Below are positions 8,171-16,584 of a stretch of DNA of 64,000 nt, piece by piece. The notes beneath the pieces are model-generated. The model searched no databases. It was not told the DNA's origin and saw nothing but the letters and a program-made list of their open reading frames with translations. Origin of the DNA: Bdellovibrionales bacterium (GTDB taxonomy: Bacteria; Bdellovibrionota; UBA1018); contig JAEUWC010000020.1 in the NCBI GenBank assembly GCA_016786465.1, forward strand, positions 124,001 through 188,000. The letters are read 5' to 3'. Position 1 is the first letter of the stretch. The number at the start of each line of letters is the position of its first letter. Position numbers and translations under genes: made by a program.

Positions 8171-9739
8171 ATGGCCAGCCTGACATCCATCAAGAAGGAA
8201 GACGTCGCTCACTGCCGGAAAATGGCGCAGGACATTTCGAAACCGGTCGAAGAAATGATTCATTCGCACACCACCGTTGCGATCGAACGGGCGACCCTGC
8301 GCCTTTTGGGCGTCAATGGCGCCATCCAGCGTGGAGGTCAATGGTACCCTGAAGCCAATGCCATCATCGATGCCCTTCACAAAGAAAAGGCCCTAGGAAA
8401 AGGTGTTTTGCATTGGTTTGTGAATGGCATGATTCAAAAAAAGATGCCGGCGCGAGAACTTGGGGCGCTGGTTGCGTCGGGAAAAATCGATCTGACAAAA
8501 CTTCCGCGCGCACCCGAAGCAGAAGTCGCCGCGAAAGCAAAACAGCTTTGTATTCAAGCCAAGGATTTTCTTCTATCGCAACGTGAATTTCGGGACGGAA
8601 TTCGTCGGGAAACAAATGACCCATTTGATCCGGAAGGCAAGAACGGACCTTTGCTTTATGTCATTGTCGCCACCGGAAATATTTACGACGACGTGATTCA
8701 GGCCAAGGCGGCAGCTCAAGCGGGCGCGGATGCGATTGCCGTGATTCGAAGCACCGCCCAGTCTCTTTTGGATTACGTCCCACACGGGGCGACGACCGAA
8801 GGATTCGGCGGGACCTACGCTACTCAAGAAAATTTTCGCATCATGCGCGAAGCGCTGGATGAAGAAAGCAAGAAGCTGGGACGTTACATTCGCCTGACGA
8901 ACTATTGTTCCGGTCTTTGCATGCCGGAAATCGCGGCACTGGGCGCGATGGAACGGCTGGATTTCCTTTTGAACGACGCGATGTACGGGATTCTTTTCCG
9001 TGACATCAATATGAAGCGCACGCTGATCGATCAGCATTTTTCCAGACGAATTATCGCGGTTTCCAGGATTGTCATTCACACCGGTGAAGACAACTACCTG
9101 ACCACGGCGGATGCGATTGAAAACGGGCATCAGGTATTGGCTTCACAGTTCATCAACGAACGTTTTGCGCTTAACGCAAAGATGACGGAAGACCTGATGG
9201 GTCTGGGGCATGCGCAAGAAATGAATCCTGAACACCCCAACGTGTTTCTGCTGGAAATCGCGCGCGCGCAAATGACCCGCGATATTTTTCCAAAAGCCCC
9301 GATTAAGTTCATGCCCCCGACGCGCCACAAGTGCGGGGACATCTTTTACAGTCACCTGATGGACGCTATGTTTAATTTCGTAGGTGTTTTGACCGGGCAG
9401 ACCATTCAGCTTTTGGGAATGGCGACGGAAGCCATGCATACTCCACTTTTACAAGACCGCTGGATGAGCATTAAGAACGCAAAATACATCTTCAACGGAG
9501 CGAAAGACCTGGGTCGCGACATCACCTATCGACCCGGGGGCCAGATTGAAGCCTGGGGTGCAAAAGTCATGAAGGACACTGTGGATCATCTAGAAATGAT
9601 CCACAAAAAGGGCATGTTCAAGGCGATTGAAGAACGCGCCTTTGCCGAAGTTTCGCGCACGGAAAAAGGCGGAAAGGGCTTTGATGGTGTTATGCTTCGC
9701 GATCCGGCCTACTTGAACCCATTCTTCGAGATTTTATGA
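8171..9739 (+). CDS. kamD: Lysine 5,6-aminomutase alpha subunit
   Basis: A 522-residue catalytic subunit of the adenosylcobalamin- and PLP-dependent lysine 5,6-aminomutase, which moves the terminal amino group of beta-lysine (or D-lysine) to carbon 5. TEGFGGTYATQENF, TNYCSGLCMPE, and ITYRPGGQIEAWG are family signatures and the length matches characterised enzymes. The start ATG follows AAGGGG. It overlaps kamE by ATGA, so the subunits are translationally coupled in the expected 1:1 manner. This type of mutase is inactivated by substrate-induced damage to the cofactor and usually depends on a reactivating factor; the genes downstream may supply one. Confidence 0.95.
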   Translation: MASLTSIKKEDVAHCRKMAQDISKPVEEMIHSHTTVAIERATLRLLGVNGAIQRGGQWYPEANAIIDALHKEKALGKGVLHWFVNGMIQKKMPARELGALVASGKIDLTKLPRAPEAEVAAKAKQLCIQAKDFLLSQREFRDGIRRETNDPFDPEGKNGPLLYVIVATGNIYDDVIQAKAAAQAGADAIAVIRSTAQSLLDYVPHGATTEGFGGTYATQENFRIMREALDEESKKLGRYIRLTNYCSGLCMPEIAALGAMERLDFLLNDAMYGILFRDINMKRTLIDQHFSRRIIAVSRIVIHTGEDNYLTTADAIENGHQVLASQFINERFALNAKMTEDLMGLGHAQEMNPEHPNVFLLEIARAQMTRDIFPKAPIKFMPPTRHKCGDIFYSHLMDAMFNFVGVLTGQTIQLLGMATEAMHTPLLQDRWMSIKNAKYIFNGAKDLGRDITYRPGGQIEAWGAKVMKDTVDHLEMIHKKGMFKAIEERAFAEVSRTEKGGKGFDGVMLRDPAYLNPFFEIL

Positions 9740-10617
9740 ATCAACCCGGACCAAAACAAGTCAACCTAAAGAAGCTGAAGCCTTACGGCGACATCATGGA
9801 CGATGGAACGATCCAGATCTGTTTCACGCTTCCCGTCGAACCATCCCCTGAAGCGAAAGAAGCCGCGATTCGATTTTGCGAAAAAATGGGGTTGGACCAA
9901 ATCAAGGTCGCGACCATGGAGAAGGCGGCCGATGGCTTTGCCCTTTTTGTGATCTACGCCAATTTGCGCGTTACCGTTGATTTTACAGAAATCAAAGTGG
10001 TGAAGATCGAATCCAAAAAGCGTTCACGCGAAGAAATCGACGAAATCATCAAAGAAAAGATCGGTCGAAAGCTAGTCGTCTTGGGGGCGTGCACGGGATA
10101 CGACGCTCATACGGTCGGAATCGACGCGATCATGAATATGAAGGGGTTTGCGGGCGATTACGGCCTGGAACGTTATCAATGGTTGGATGCTCGGAATTTG
10201 GGTGCTCAGGTTTTGAACGAAGACCTTCTTCAGTTAGCGCTTCGTGAAAAGGCAGACGCCGTTTTGATTTCAAAAGTCGTTACCCAGCACAACATTCATG
10301 TGAAGGACCTGAAGGACTTTGTTCGTCGCGCAGACCAGTTGGGTGTGAAGGATCGACTGATTTTGGTGGCGGGTGGCCCCAGGGTGACCCACCCGATGGC
10401 CTTGGAATGTGGATTCGACGCTGGATTCGGTGTTGGAACCAAGCCTTCGGACGTCGCCAGCTACATTGTCGAAGAATTTTTGAAACGCCGCGATCAGCAG
10501 GCAGCGGAAACTGGTGAAAAGAAGGTTTCTCAAGTAAGCTTGAAAGCAAAAGCTAAACGCAAAAATGCCAAAAAACCAAAAGCCAAAGCAAAAACCAGCG
10601 CCAAGAAAAGGAAGTAA
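9736..10617 (+). CDS. kamE: Lysine 5,6-aminomutase beta subunit with B12 domain and Lys-rich tail
   Basis: The 293-residue beta subunit carries the cobalamin-binding Rossmann domain. The base-off motif DAHTVG gives the cobalt ligand H125 and G128, and K136 in NMKG is the lysine that forms the PLP aldimine in the known structure. GGPRVTH and FGVGTKPSDVA end the conserved part near residue 250. Beyond that is a tail of about 40 residues rich in Lys and Ala (AKAKRKNAKK), longer than usual for the family. The DNA of this tail also encodes the N-terminus of the next gene in another frame (53-bp overlap). Function is secure; the tail's role is unknown. Confidence 0.94.
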   Translation: MNQPGPKQVNLKKLKPYGDIMDDGTIQICFTLPVEPSPEAKEAAIRFCEKMGLDQIKVATMEKAADGFALFVIYANLRVTVDFTEIKVVKIESKKRSREEIDEIIKEKIGRKLVVLGACTGYDAHTVGIDAIMNMKGFAGDYGLERYQWLDARNLGAQVLNEDLLQLALREKADAVLISKVVTQHNIHVKDLKDFVRRADQLGVKDRLILVAGGPRVTHPMALECGFDAGFGVGTKPSDVASYIVEEFLKRRDQQAAETGEKKVSQVSLKAKAKRKNAKKPKAKAKTSAKKRK

Positions 10618-11497
10618 GACTTCCTTCGTCGGTCGCGCGAACGAAAAGGAACAGATTCTGGCTTGCCTTCAAGCGGGAAGAAACGTCCTTTTGGAAGGGC
10701 CCGTGGGCGCCGGAAAAACCACTTTGGCGCTTTCGGTGGTTCAAGAATTGGGGCGCCCTAGTTTTCGAATCGATGGCGACAATCGATTTAATGAACAAAA
10801 ACTGACCGGGCTTTTTGACCCTCCCGCGGTTTTAAAAAAGGGTTATCAGTGGTCGACCTTCTTAGCGGGTCCCCTGGTTGAAGCCATGCAAAAGGGCGGG
10901 GTCCTTTTCATCAACGAATTGAACCGTCTTCCCGAAGGCGTTCAAAACGTCCTATTGCCCGCGATTGATGAAAAGAAAATCGTGATTCCAAGGCTTGGAG
11001 AAATCACCGCGCGTGAGGGGTTCACCGTCGTTGCGACCCAGAATCCAAAAGAATTCGTCGCGACGTCACATTTAAGTGAAGCGATCCTGGATCGCTTCGA
11101 ATTGGTGGTGATCGATTACCAGTCAGAAGCCGAAGAAAAGCAGATCGTTGCCGGTGCGCTGGAAGCTTTAGACCTACCGCCGGATAGCGGTTTAGTTCAG
11201 GCTTCGGTCACTTTGGCGCGATTAACGCGTGGGCATCCGCAGATTCGCCGTGGCGCTTCGGTTCGCGCGGCACTTGCAGTGGCTGAAATCGCTGCCGTTT
11301 TGAAAAAAACTGGTAAACCCCTGGCAGAAGCTTTCACTACAGCCGCCGTTTTGGCGCTTCCGACCCGAATTGAAATGGAACGCGACGCCGAAGCCGAAGG
11401 CGGTGAAGGCGCGAACCTAAAGAAGCTGATTTCAGAACTGACCGAAAAAGCACTTGCGGGTTCGGGTTCGGGTTCGGGCGAAAAAAAAAAGATCTAG
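10565..11497 (+). CDS. MoxR-family AAA+ ATPase in lysine aminomutase operon
   Basis: A 310-residue AAA+ ATPase of the MoxR class. Walker A is GPVGAGKT (45-52); the Walker B is VLFINE (113-118), with Asn where Asp is common; TQNP is sensor 1-like. MoxR ATPases work with VWA proteins to remodel or metal-load enzymes (known pairs: CbbQ/CbbO, NorQ/NorD, RavA/ViaA, CobS/CobT). It starts inside kamE and has no Shine-Dalgarno of its own, so it is probably coupled to kamE. The C-terminus is a (GS)n linker and EKKK just before a TAG. The VWA partner follows in the -1 frame past a slippery A tract. Likely job, by inference: reactivation of KamDE. Confidence 0.88.
   Translation: MPKNQKPKQKPAPRKGSKTSFVGRANEKEQILACLQAGRNVLLEGPVGAGKTTLALSVVQELGRPSFRIDGDNRFNEQKLTGLFDPPAVLKKGYQWSTFLAGPLVEAMQKGGVLFINELNRLPEGVQNVLLPAIDEKKIVIPRLGEITAREGFTVVATQNPKEFVATSHLSEAILDRFELVVIDYQSEAEEKQIVAGALEALDLPPDSGLVQASVTLARLTRGHPQIRRGASVRAALAVAEIAAVLKKTGKPLAEAFTTAAVLALPTRIEMERDAEAEGGEGANLKKLISELTEKALAGSGSGSGEKKKI
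11485..11491 (+). promoter_or_regulatory. Putative -1 frameshift site, heptamer A AAA AAG
   Basis: In the MoxR frame the codons run GAA AAA AAA AAG ATC TAG, giving the canonical slippery heptamer A AAA AAG inside an A10 run (11481-11490), 3 bases before the MoxR stop. A small GC stem (CGCC 11498-11501 with GGCG 11508-11511) begins 6 bases downstream. A -1 slip enters a frame open to the end of the VWA gene and yields a fusion of about 657 residues. RNA polymerase slippage adding one A, or a miscounted homopolymer, would give the same product. Confidence 0.6.
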
Positions 11498-11646
11498 CGC
11501 CTGAAGGGGCGGCACCACAGGACCTAAAGAAAGCGCCGACCAGCGGCATTCGTGAACGCTTTCGAAGTCTTTTTTCCGGTAAAGATTCGCAAAAGAACAC
11601 CAGCACCGTTTTTCTTCCGCCTGAAGCTTTTCAGTCGGGCGCAGAA

Positions 11647-12537
11647 ATGGCGGACGAAGAACAAGGTTTTGATCTGGCTTCCGCCAGCAGCTGGGACGTA
11701 GCGACCCGCTATCACGATTTTAAGTCCAGGCCCGGATTCGCCCATTTGACCAAGCAATTGCGCCAGATTTCAGCGCACGCAGTACTAAAGCGCGCGGAAG
11801 CGGTTCTGGGGTCTGTGGTCCACCCTGTTCTTCAAGGATCGGGAACCTTGGATGCGATTCCCAAGGACGCCACGCAAGTTGAAATCGATTTGGATGAAAC
11901 CCTTCAAAATTCAATTCTTGGATTTCGAAATGCGGACCGGTCGGGGTTTTCTACGCGCGATATCTATGTGGAATTTTCGACCCCAAGAAAAAAGCCCCTG
12001 ATTCTGACCGTCGATACCAGCCTTTCAATGACTGGCGAAAAGCTTGCGATCACGGCCGTTGCCCTTGCCGTCGTCCTTTTGCAGTTTCCCGAAGACCCAC
12101 TTGGGATCATCGCATTTGAAAACGTGGCGCGCGTTCTTAAGCGTCCGGATGAAGTGATTTCAGTGGCTGAATTGGTGGAAAGATTCTTAGACGTACCTGC
12201 GCAAGGTTACACGCACCTGGAAGACGGGATGCGAGGGGCCCTGAAGCTGATGCAGAAGTCGGGGCGCAGGTCGGGTCAGGGAATGCCGCGAAATATTTCA
12301 ACTGTATTGGTTACGGATGGCAAGTACACGGCTGGGCGCGATCCGGCCTATTTGGCGCCCCGTTTTCCACACTTGGTGGTCATGAAGATGGGGCGCGAGA
12401 AAGCCAGCTTACAGCTTTGTCGCGATTTGGCGCGACTGGGACGGGGTTCGCTGCGTCAGGTGCCTGAACTTGAAGCGCTGCCGGCGGTCATGTACGGGGT
12501 CGTTAAGGATATTCTGCGGGGTAGGGCTCAGACTTGA
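11647..12537 (+). CDS. VWA-domain protein, partner of MoxR; probably made as a fusion
   Basis: From the first ATG this is 296 residues ending in a von Willebrand A domain with a full MIDAS: DTSLSM (D123, S125, S127), the threonine of GYTHLEDG, and VTDG. The ATG has no convincing Shine-Dalgarno. The frame is open upstream to 11407 with normal codon use and no ATG, GTG or TTG start in between, so the real N-terminus most likely comes from a -1 shift out of the MoxR gene at 11485-11491. That would give a MoxR-linker-VWA polypeptide alongside free MoxR. VWA partners recruit the target enzyme through MIDAS-bound metal; here KamDE is the obvious candidate. Confidence 0.85.
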   Translation: MADEEQGFDLASASSWDVATRYHDFKSRPGFAHLTKQLRQISAHAVLKRAEAVLGSVVHPVLQGSGTLDAIPKDATQVEIDLDETLQNSILGFRNADRSGFSTRDIYVEFSTPRKKPLILTVDTSLSMTGEKLAITAVALAVVLLQFPEDPLGIIAFENVARVLKRPDEVISVAELVERFLDVPAQGYTHLEDGMRGALKLMQKSGRRSGQGMPRNISTVLVTDGKYTAGRDPAYLAPRFPHLVVMKMGREKASLQLCRDLARLGRGSLRQVPELEALPAVMYGVVKDILRGRAQT

Positions 12538-12539
12538 TC

Positions 12540-12567
12540 TTGTCATTCGGCCCTAAATCGATAGGAT
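12540..12567 (+). promoter_or_regulatory. Possible sigma-70 promoter for the small gene
   Basis: TTGTCA, 16 bases, TAGGAT. The predicted start falls close to the ATG at 12577, which would leave almost no leader; translation might then begin at the second ATG (12595). Confidence 0.3.
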
Positions 12568-12576
12568 GGGCGCCTT

Positions 12577-12765
12577 ATGAGAGACGATTATAAGATGAAA
12601 ACCGCGACCCAAAAGGTCAGCGTCGAAGTCGAACAAGAAGTGGCCAAGCTTTTGGCCTCGATGGAAAAATATTCTAAAATTTCGCAGTCCGAATTGGCAA
12701 ATACGGCGTTGAAGCGCTTCATTTCCCAGCACAAAGACTTCTTGCCGCCAGAAGACCGCAAGTAA
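12577..12765 (+). CDS. Small protein, possible ribbon-helix-helix
   Basis: A 62-residue protein of unknown function. AGGATGGG lies 7 bases before the ATG; a second ATG six codons on is also possible. The sequence TQKVSVEVEQEVAKLLASMEKYSKISQSELANTALKRFI has the pattern of a beta strand followed by two helices seen in CopG/Arc-type DNA-binding proteins, but no diagnostic residue settles it. It lies between the lysine operon and a convergent lipoprotein gene, with no toxin gene beside it. Coding status is likely from codon use and spacing. Confidence 0.6.
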   Translation: MRDDYKMKTATQKVSVEVEQEVAKLLASMEKYSKISQSELANTALKRFISQHKDFLPPEDRK

Positions 12766-12778
12766 GATCAGGCGCGAA

Positions 12779-13327
12779 TCAATCCGCGCATTCTGCGTAA
12801 ATTTTCAGCGAATGGGTGTGATTCAAAAGAGCAGTAAGCTTCTTATCGCTGACCTTTGAATCCACCTTCATCATGACGGAATTCGTTCCAAGCAGATTCA
12901 GTTGAATCAAGGGGCTTTCATTTAAGCCTAATTCTTTGATTTCTTCCGCAGTCAAAGTCACTTCAAAAACAGCCGTAAATTTCGGTTTGTAGTCGCTGAT
13001 GGGCACGTTGAATTCGATGTAGTCGCGGGTCAGCACGTCTTTGATTTCCTGCGAATTCAATTCCTGAACCAGGGCCTGCGATTGACGTGGATCGACCAAG
13101 TCACGCTCGGGCGCGACGTACGAAGCCAGGCGATAGGTCACCGTCCAAGACGACGCATTCAAAAGATTTGAAGGCGCCGAACTTCCACTGCTGTTCGATG
13201 ATCCAGAATCCTTAGATCCGCCGCGTTTTGAAATGCTGACAGCTAAGGGCGAACAAGCGGCCTGAAGGGTCAATAGAACCCCAAGCACCACCATCGCTAA
13301 CAGCTGTTCAATATGGCTTTTCAGCAT
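12779..13327 (-). CDS. Lipoprotein of unknown function
   Basis: A 182-residue lipoprotein. The start at MLKSHIEQLL is chosen because it gives a proper signal peptide with lipobox LQAAC; the longer frame would place 46 non-signal residues before it. A GGTGG/GGGG stretch precedes the ATG. After a Ser/Gly-rich linker (SKDSGSSNSSGSS) the mature part looks like a compact beta-rich domain, with no family I recognise. It follows the phosphodiesterase-like gene on the same strand with a gap of about 130 bases and may be expressed with it. Confidence 0.75.
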   Translation of the reverse strand: MLKSHIEQLLAMVVLGVLLTLQAACSPLAVSISKRGGSKDSGSSNSSGSSAPSNLLNASSWTVTYRLASYVAPERDLVDPRQSQALVQELNSQEIKDVLTRDYIEFNVPISDYKPKFTAVFEVTLTAEEIKELGLNESPLIQLNLLGTNSVMMKVDSKVSDKKLTALLNHTHSLKIYAECAD

Positions 13328-13461
13328 AGGCTTTTCCCCACCACCCAGACTTATATCCAAGCTTTGTGCCAGGGTGCTGCGGCGCGTTAAAGCGCGGACA
13401 GATCCCCTGGGGTGACGAAGTTTTCGACTGACCGTGTAAAAAGGAAAGGATTTCTGTGATT

Positions 13462-14490
13462 TCAATGGGTGACCAGTGACTTTCCGTGGCTGGCCACTGG
13501 GCTAACCGACTTCACTTGCATCAGACCTTCAAGGGTTGGGCGAATATCAACGTGACGAAACTTGCCCTTTTTTCGGGCCTTCACGCCTTGAGCACGCCAA
13601 GTTTCAGATGGAATCACCGCGGCCCAAACCCGATGGGCGGTCGGCAACATGGCGCTGTGATTGTACCAAAGGGGACCTGGGTTGCGACCATGGTCAGTGG
13701 TGATGACGATTGAAGTACGTTTCCCGTAGTCGCCCATGCTGGCCAAGGTGGCTTCCAGCTGTTCCAGATAATGGTTCACGTCTTGAAATGATTGAACGTA
13801 GTTTTTGTAGTTATTCTTGTGGCCCCATTCGTCCGTGTCCAAAAACGAAATGTACAAAAAGCGCGGGGCATGGCGCTTCAAATAATGGTTGGCAACTTCG
13901 AATGTGAAGACGTCGCGGCGTGCTTCACCCCAGGGGGCTTCTTCTGCAAAAGCGCGCGCGTTGTAATCGTCGATCCAGGCTTGTTCAACGGGATCAGCAC
14001 CGGGTTCTGAATACCGATTGATTCCGATATTCCGAGTCGCGCGCCCCACGACGCTTTCTGCGGCTTCTTCGATTCCGGGCCAAGATGCGAAAACTGCGAT
14101 GTCCTTTTTTGCAAAACCTTGTTCAGCCAATGAATCAAAAATCGTGTGTCGGGTCGTATTTTCGCAGTCGTTGCTTCTGCACTTGTCTTCGTAGACCCCC
14201 GACATCAGCGACATATAGGCCGGCTTGCTGAGATTGACGGGATTGCTGACCAGCATGGGGTTTTTCAGTCGGTGACGGCCATAAATGAAGGCTTCATTCT
14301 TTTCTGCCTTGGCATCCAGCCAGGGAAGCATTCGTGTCCCACGCTTTTGACCCGCTGATTTAGGCCGACGAACACCCTTGAAGAATTCCTGATAGCGAGC
14401 GCCGTCGATCGTGATGAAAATCACGTTTTCTTGGGCCAGGGCCTCGGCTCCGGAAAGGGCAAAAATGAATGCGCAAACCAGGGACTTCAT
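13462..14490 (-). CDS. Exported alkaline phosphatase-superfamily protein
   Basis: A 342-residue protein with a signal peptide (MKSLVCAFIF...ALAQ) and the alkaline phosphatase/phosphodiesterase fold. IFITIDGARYQEF carries the first metal aspartate, NLSKPAYMSLMSG the nucleophile Ser region, LDTDEWGH and ITTDHGR the further metal ligands. These are the signs of an active metal phosphohydrolase or sulfatase of the nucleotide pyrophosphatase/phosphodiesterase group, acting in the periplasm. The substrate is unknown. There is no normal Shine-Dalgarno: a stable hairpin ends two bases before the ATG. It stands downstream of etfD, separated by 54 bases. Confidence 0.82.
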   Translation of the reverse strand: MKSLVCAFIFALSGAEALAQENVIFITIDGARYQEFFKGVRRPKSAGQKRGTRMLPWLDAKAEKNEAFIYGRHRLKNPMLVSNPVNLSKPAYMSLMSGVYEDKCRSNDCENTTRHTIFDSLAEQGFAKKDIAVFASWPGIEEAAESVVGRATRNIGINRYSEPGADPVEQAWIDDYNARAFAEEAPWGEARRDVFTFEVANHYLKRHAPRFLYISFLDTDEWGHKNNYKNYVQSFQDVNHYLEQLEATLASMGDYGKRTSIVITTDHGRNPGPLWYNHSAMLPTAHRVWAAVIPSETWRAQGVKARKKGKFRHVDIRPTLEGLMQVKSVSPVASHGKSLVTH

Positions 14491-14492
14491 GG

Positions 14493-14516
14493 GGGGTGGA
14501 ATAACAAATCCACCCC
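14493..14516 (-). promoter_or_regulatory. Hairpin abutting the phosphohydrolase start codon
   Basis: On the minus strand GGGGTGGA, an 8-base loop and TCCACCCC form a perfect 8-bp GC-rich stem ending 2 bases before the ATG at 14490. There is no T run, so it is not a standard terminator. It probably affects translation initiation. Confidence 0.5.
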
Positions 14517-14544
14517 ACTAATACAAGACTAATTTGGTCCGGCT

Positions 14545-16521
14545 TTAGGTGACTGACTGATCGATCAATTCGGCGATGTCCATGACCCGGACTTTATCCT
14601 GCATTTCCTTAGACTTAACTCCGTCTGAAAGCATGGTCATGCAGAATGGGCAGCTCGACGCAACGACGCCGGCCTTGGTTTCCAAAGCCTGCTCGGTACG
14701 GGTGATATTGACCCGCTTGCCGATCGTTTCTTCCATCCACATCCGGCCCCCGCCAGCGCCACAGCACATGCTTTGATCGTGGTGGCTTTTCATTTCGACC
14801 AATCGAATTCCGGGCAGGCTTTTCAAAGTATCCCTAGGTTCGTCGTAAATTCCATTCCAACGTCCCAAATAGCAGCTGTCGTGGAAAGTCACACTTTCTT
14901 CAATTCCCTTGCTGGGTTTGATCTTTCCTTCGCTGATCAGCTTCGCGACGAATTCCGAATGGTGGAAGACTTCGTACTGTCCGCCGAAATCCTTGTATTC
15001 GTTCTTGATCGTGTTGAAGCAGTGAGGGCACGCCGTGACGATTCGCTTCACGTTGTAGCGATTCAAGGTTTCGATATTGGCCTTGGCCAGGGTTTGGAAA
15101 AGATATTCGTTTCCAATGCGTCTTGCCGAATCACCGGTGCATTGTTCTTCATTGCCCAGAATTGCAAAGCTGGTTCCGGACTTTTTCAAAAGGCTTGTGA
15201 AAGCACGAAGCACCTTTTTGTTTCGATCATCAAATGAACCCGCGCATCCGACCCAAAGCAAGACATCGACAGTTGGGTTTTCAGCCATGGTCTTGATGTT
15301 CAAACCTTCGGCCCAGTTCGCGCGATCGGACGCCGAAAAAGCCCACGGACTTGCGTTGGTTTCCAGGTTCTTGAAAACCGTCTGAACTTCTGCCGGAAAC
15401 TTGGATTCCATCATCACCAAGTTTCGACGAACGTCGAAAATCTTGTCGGTGTGTTCGATGAAAACGGGGCAAGCGATTTCACAAGCGCGACAGCTGGTGC
15501 ACGCCCAGATGACGTCTTCGGTGACGTTCTGGTCGATCACAGCAGATACTTCGTCGATCTTGCCGGCCAGGATCTTGTCCTTGTTCCGGTACATATTGTC
15601 CTTCAGATCCAGAATCAGTGCCTTGGGCGAAAGCGGCTTTTGCGTATTCCAAGCCGGGCACAGGTCCTGGCAGCGGCCACATTCAGTGCAAGAATAATAG
15701 TCCAGCGTGTCCTTCCAGCTTAAATCCGTGATCTTTGCTGTCCCATACTGCTGGATCGATTCGTCTTCGAAGTTGATCGACTTCATGCCTTTTGGGCGAT
15801 CCAGTTTTTTCAAAAAGGTGTTGGGGCCGGCGGCGACAATATGAAGGTGCTTGGAACTGGGGATGTAGACCGCAAATCCCAGTACCAGGACCATGTGGAT
15901 CCATTTAAAGACCAATGCCAATGCGTGGTTTCCTTCTTGGGACAATCCCAACGCGGCTAATTTTTCAGAAAGAAAATTCGAAACCGGCAATGAATCTTTG
16001 AACCAAGGCTGCGTTCCTAGAATGTGAAACGCGTTCATCAGTAGGATCGAAACCATCAGCGTCCCGGTAATCAGGATCACCAGATTCGCGTCGGTGCTTT
16101 TCCCCAAACCTTCAGGACGCACCACAAATCGGCGATAGGATGCGTAGCCCAATGCAAGCAAGATTCCGAAAGTGAAAAGATCCTGCGTGAAGATCAAGGC
16201 ACGATACGGTGCTTGTCCGATGAATTCAAAATTCAAGGGTTCGTAAATTGTGGTCGCAAACTGTTCCAGCGTTCCCAGGGTGATGATGATGAATCCCCAG
16301 AAGATGGTCGTGTGCGCGATCCCGATGGCTTTCTTTCGAAGAACCGCTTGTTGCCCCAAAACGTTTAGAAGTGTGGTGGCGATCCGTTCCGGGATCCGAT
16401 CCAGCTTGGGGCCTTTTCCCTGATGGGCCTTCATCATTCTGAAAAGAAGGGAGAATCGATAGCCGGAATAGCCGAACGCACCGCCTGCTAGGGCGATGAA
16501 TAGAAATGTTTGCCAGGTCAT
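14545..16521 (-). CDS. ETF-linked membrane Fe-S oxidoreductase (EtfD-type)
   Basis: A 658-residue protein with an N-terminal integral membrane part (about 5-6 helices, residues 1-230, nitrate reductase gamma-like, likely heme b), then two 4Fe-4S motifs (CTECGRCQDLCP and CTSCRACEIACP), then two CCG domains (LLWVGCAGSFDD region and CCGAGGGRMW / SCPFC). This layout is that of the membrane-bound ETF:menaquinone oxidoreductase found next to etfBA in several phyla. It would pass electrons from EtfBA to the quinone pool, replacing the flavin-type ETF-QO. It lies directly downstream of etfA with a 63-base gap in the lysA-dapAB-etfBA operon. Confidence 0.88.
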   Translation of the reverse strand: MTWQTFLFIALAGGAFGYSGYRFSLLFRMMKAHQGKGPKLDRIPERIATTLLNVLGQQAVLRKKAIGIAHTTIFWGFIIITLGTLEQFATTIYEPLNFEFIGQAPYRALIFTQDLFTFGILLALGYASYRRFVVRPEGLGKSTDANLVILITGTLMVSILLMNAFHILGTQPWFKDSLPVSNFLSEKLAALGLSQEGNHALALVFKWIHMVLVLGFAVYIPSSKHLHIVAAGPNTFLKKLDRPKGMKSINFEDESIQQYGTAKITDLSWKDTLDYYSCTECGRCQDLCPAWNTQKPLSPKALILDLKDNMYRNKDKILAGKIDEVSAVIDQNVTEDVIWACTSCRACEIACPVFIEHTDKIFDVRRNLVMMESKFPAEVQTVFKNLETNASPWAFSASDRANWAEGLNIKTMAENPTVDVLLWVGCAGSFDDRNKKVLRAFTSLLKKSGTSFAILGNEEQCTGDSARRIGNEYLFQTLAKANIETLNRYNVKRIVTACPHCFNTIKNEYKDFGGQYEVFHHSEFVAKLISEGKIKPSKGIEESVTFHDSCYLGRWNGIYDEPRDTLKSLPGIRLVEMKSHHDQSMCCGAGGGRMWMEETIGKRVNITRTEQALETKAGVVASSCPFCMTMLSDGVKSKEMQDKVRVMDIAELIDQSVT

Positions 16522-16584
16522 GGTCTTAGTCTACCTAAGCATCGCGGAAATGAACAAGAAATCGATGTCTAGGCCGACAGAAGA

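Noticed and set aside
12577-12765. Toxin-antitoxin system from the small possible CopG protein
   Set aside because: No toxin-like gene is adjacent on either side.
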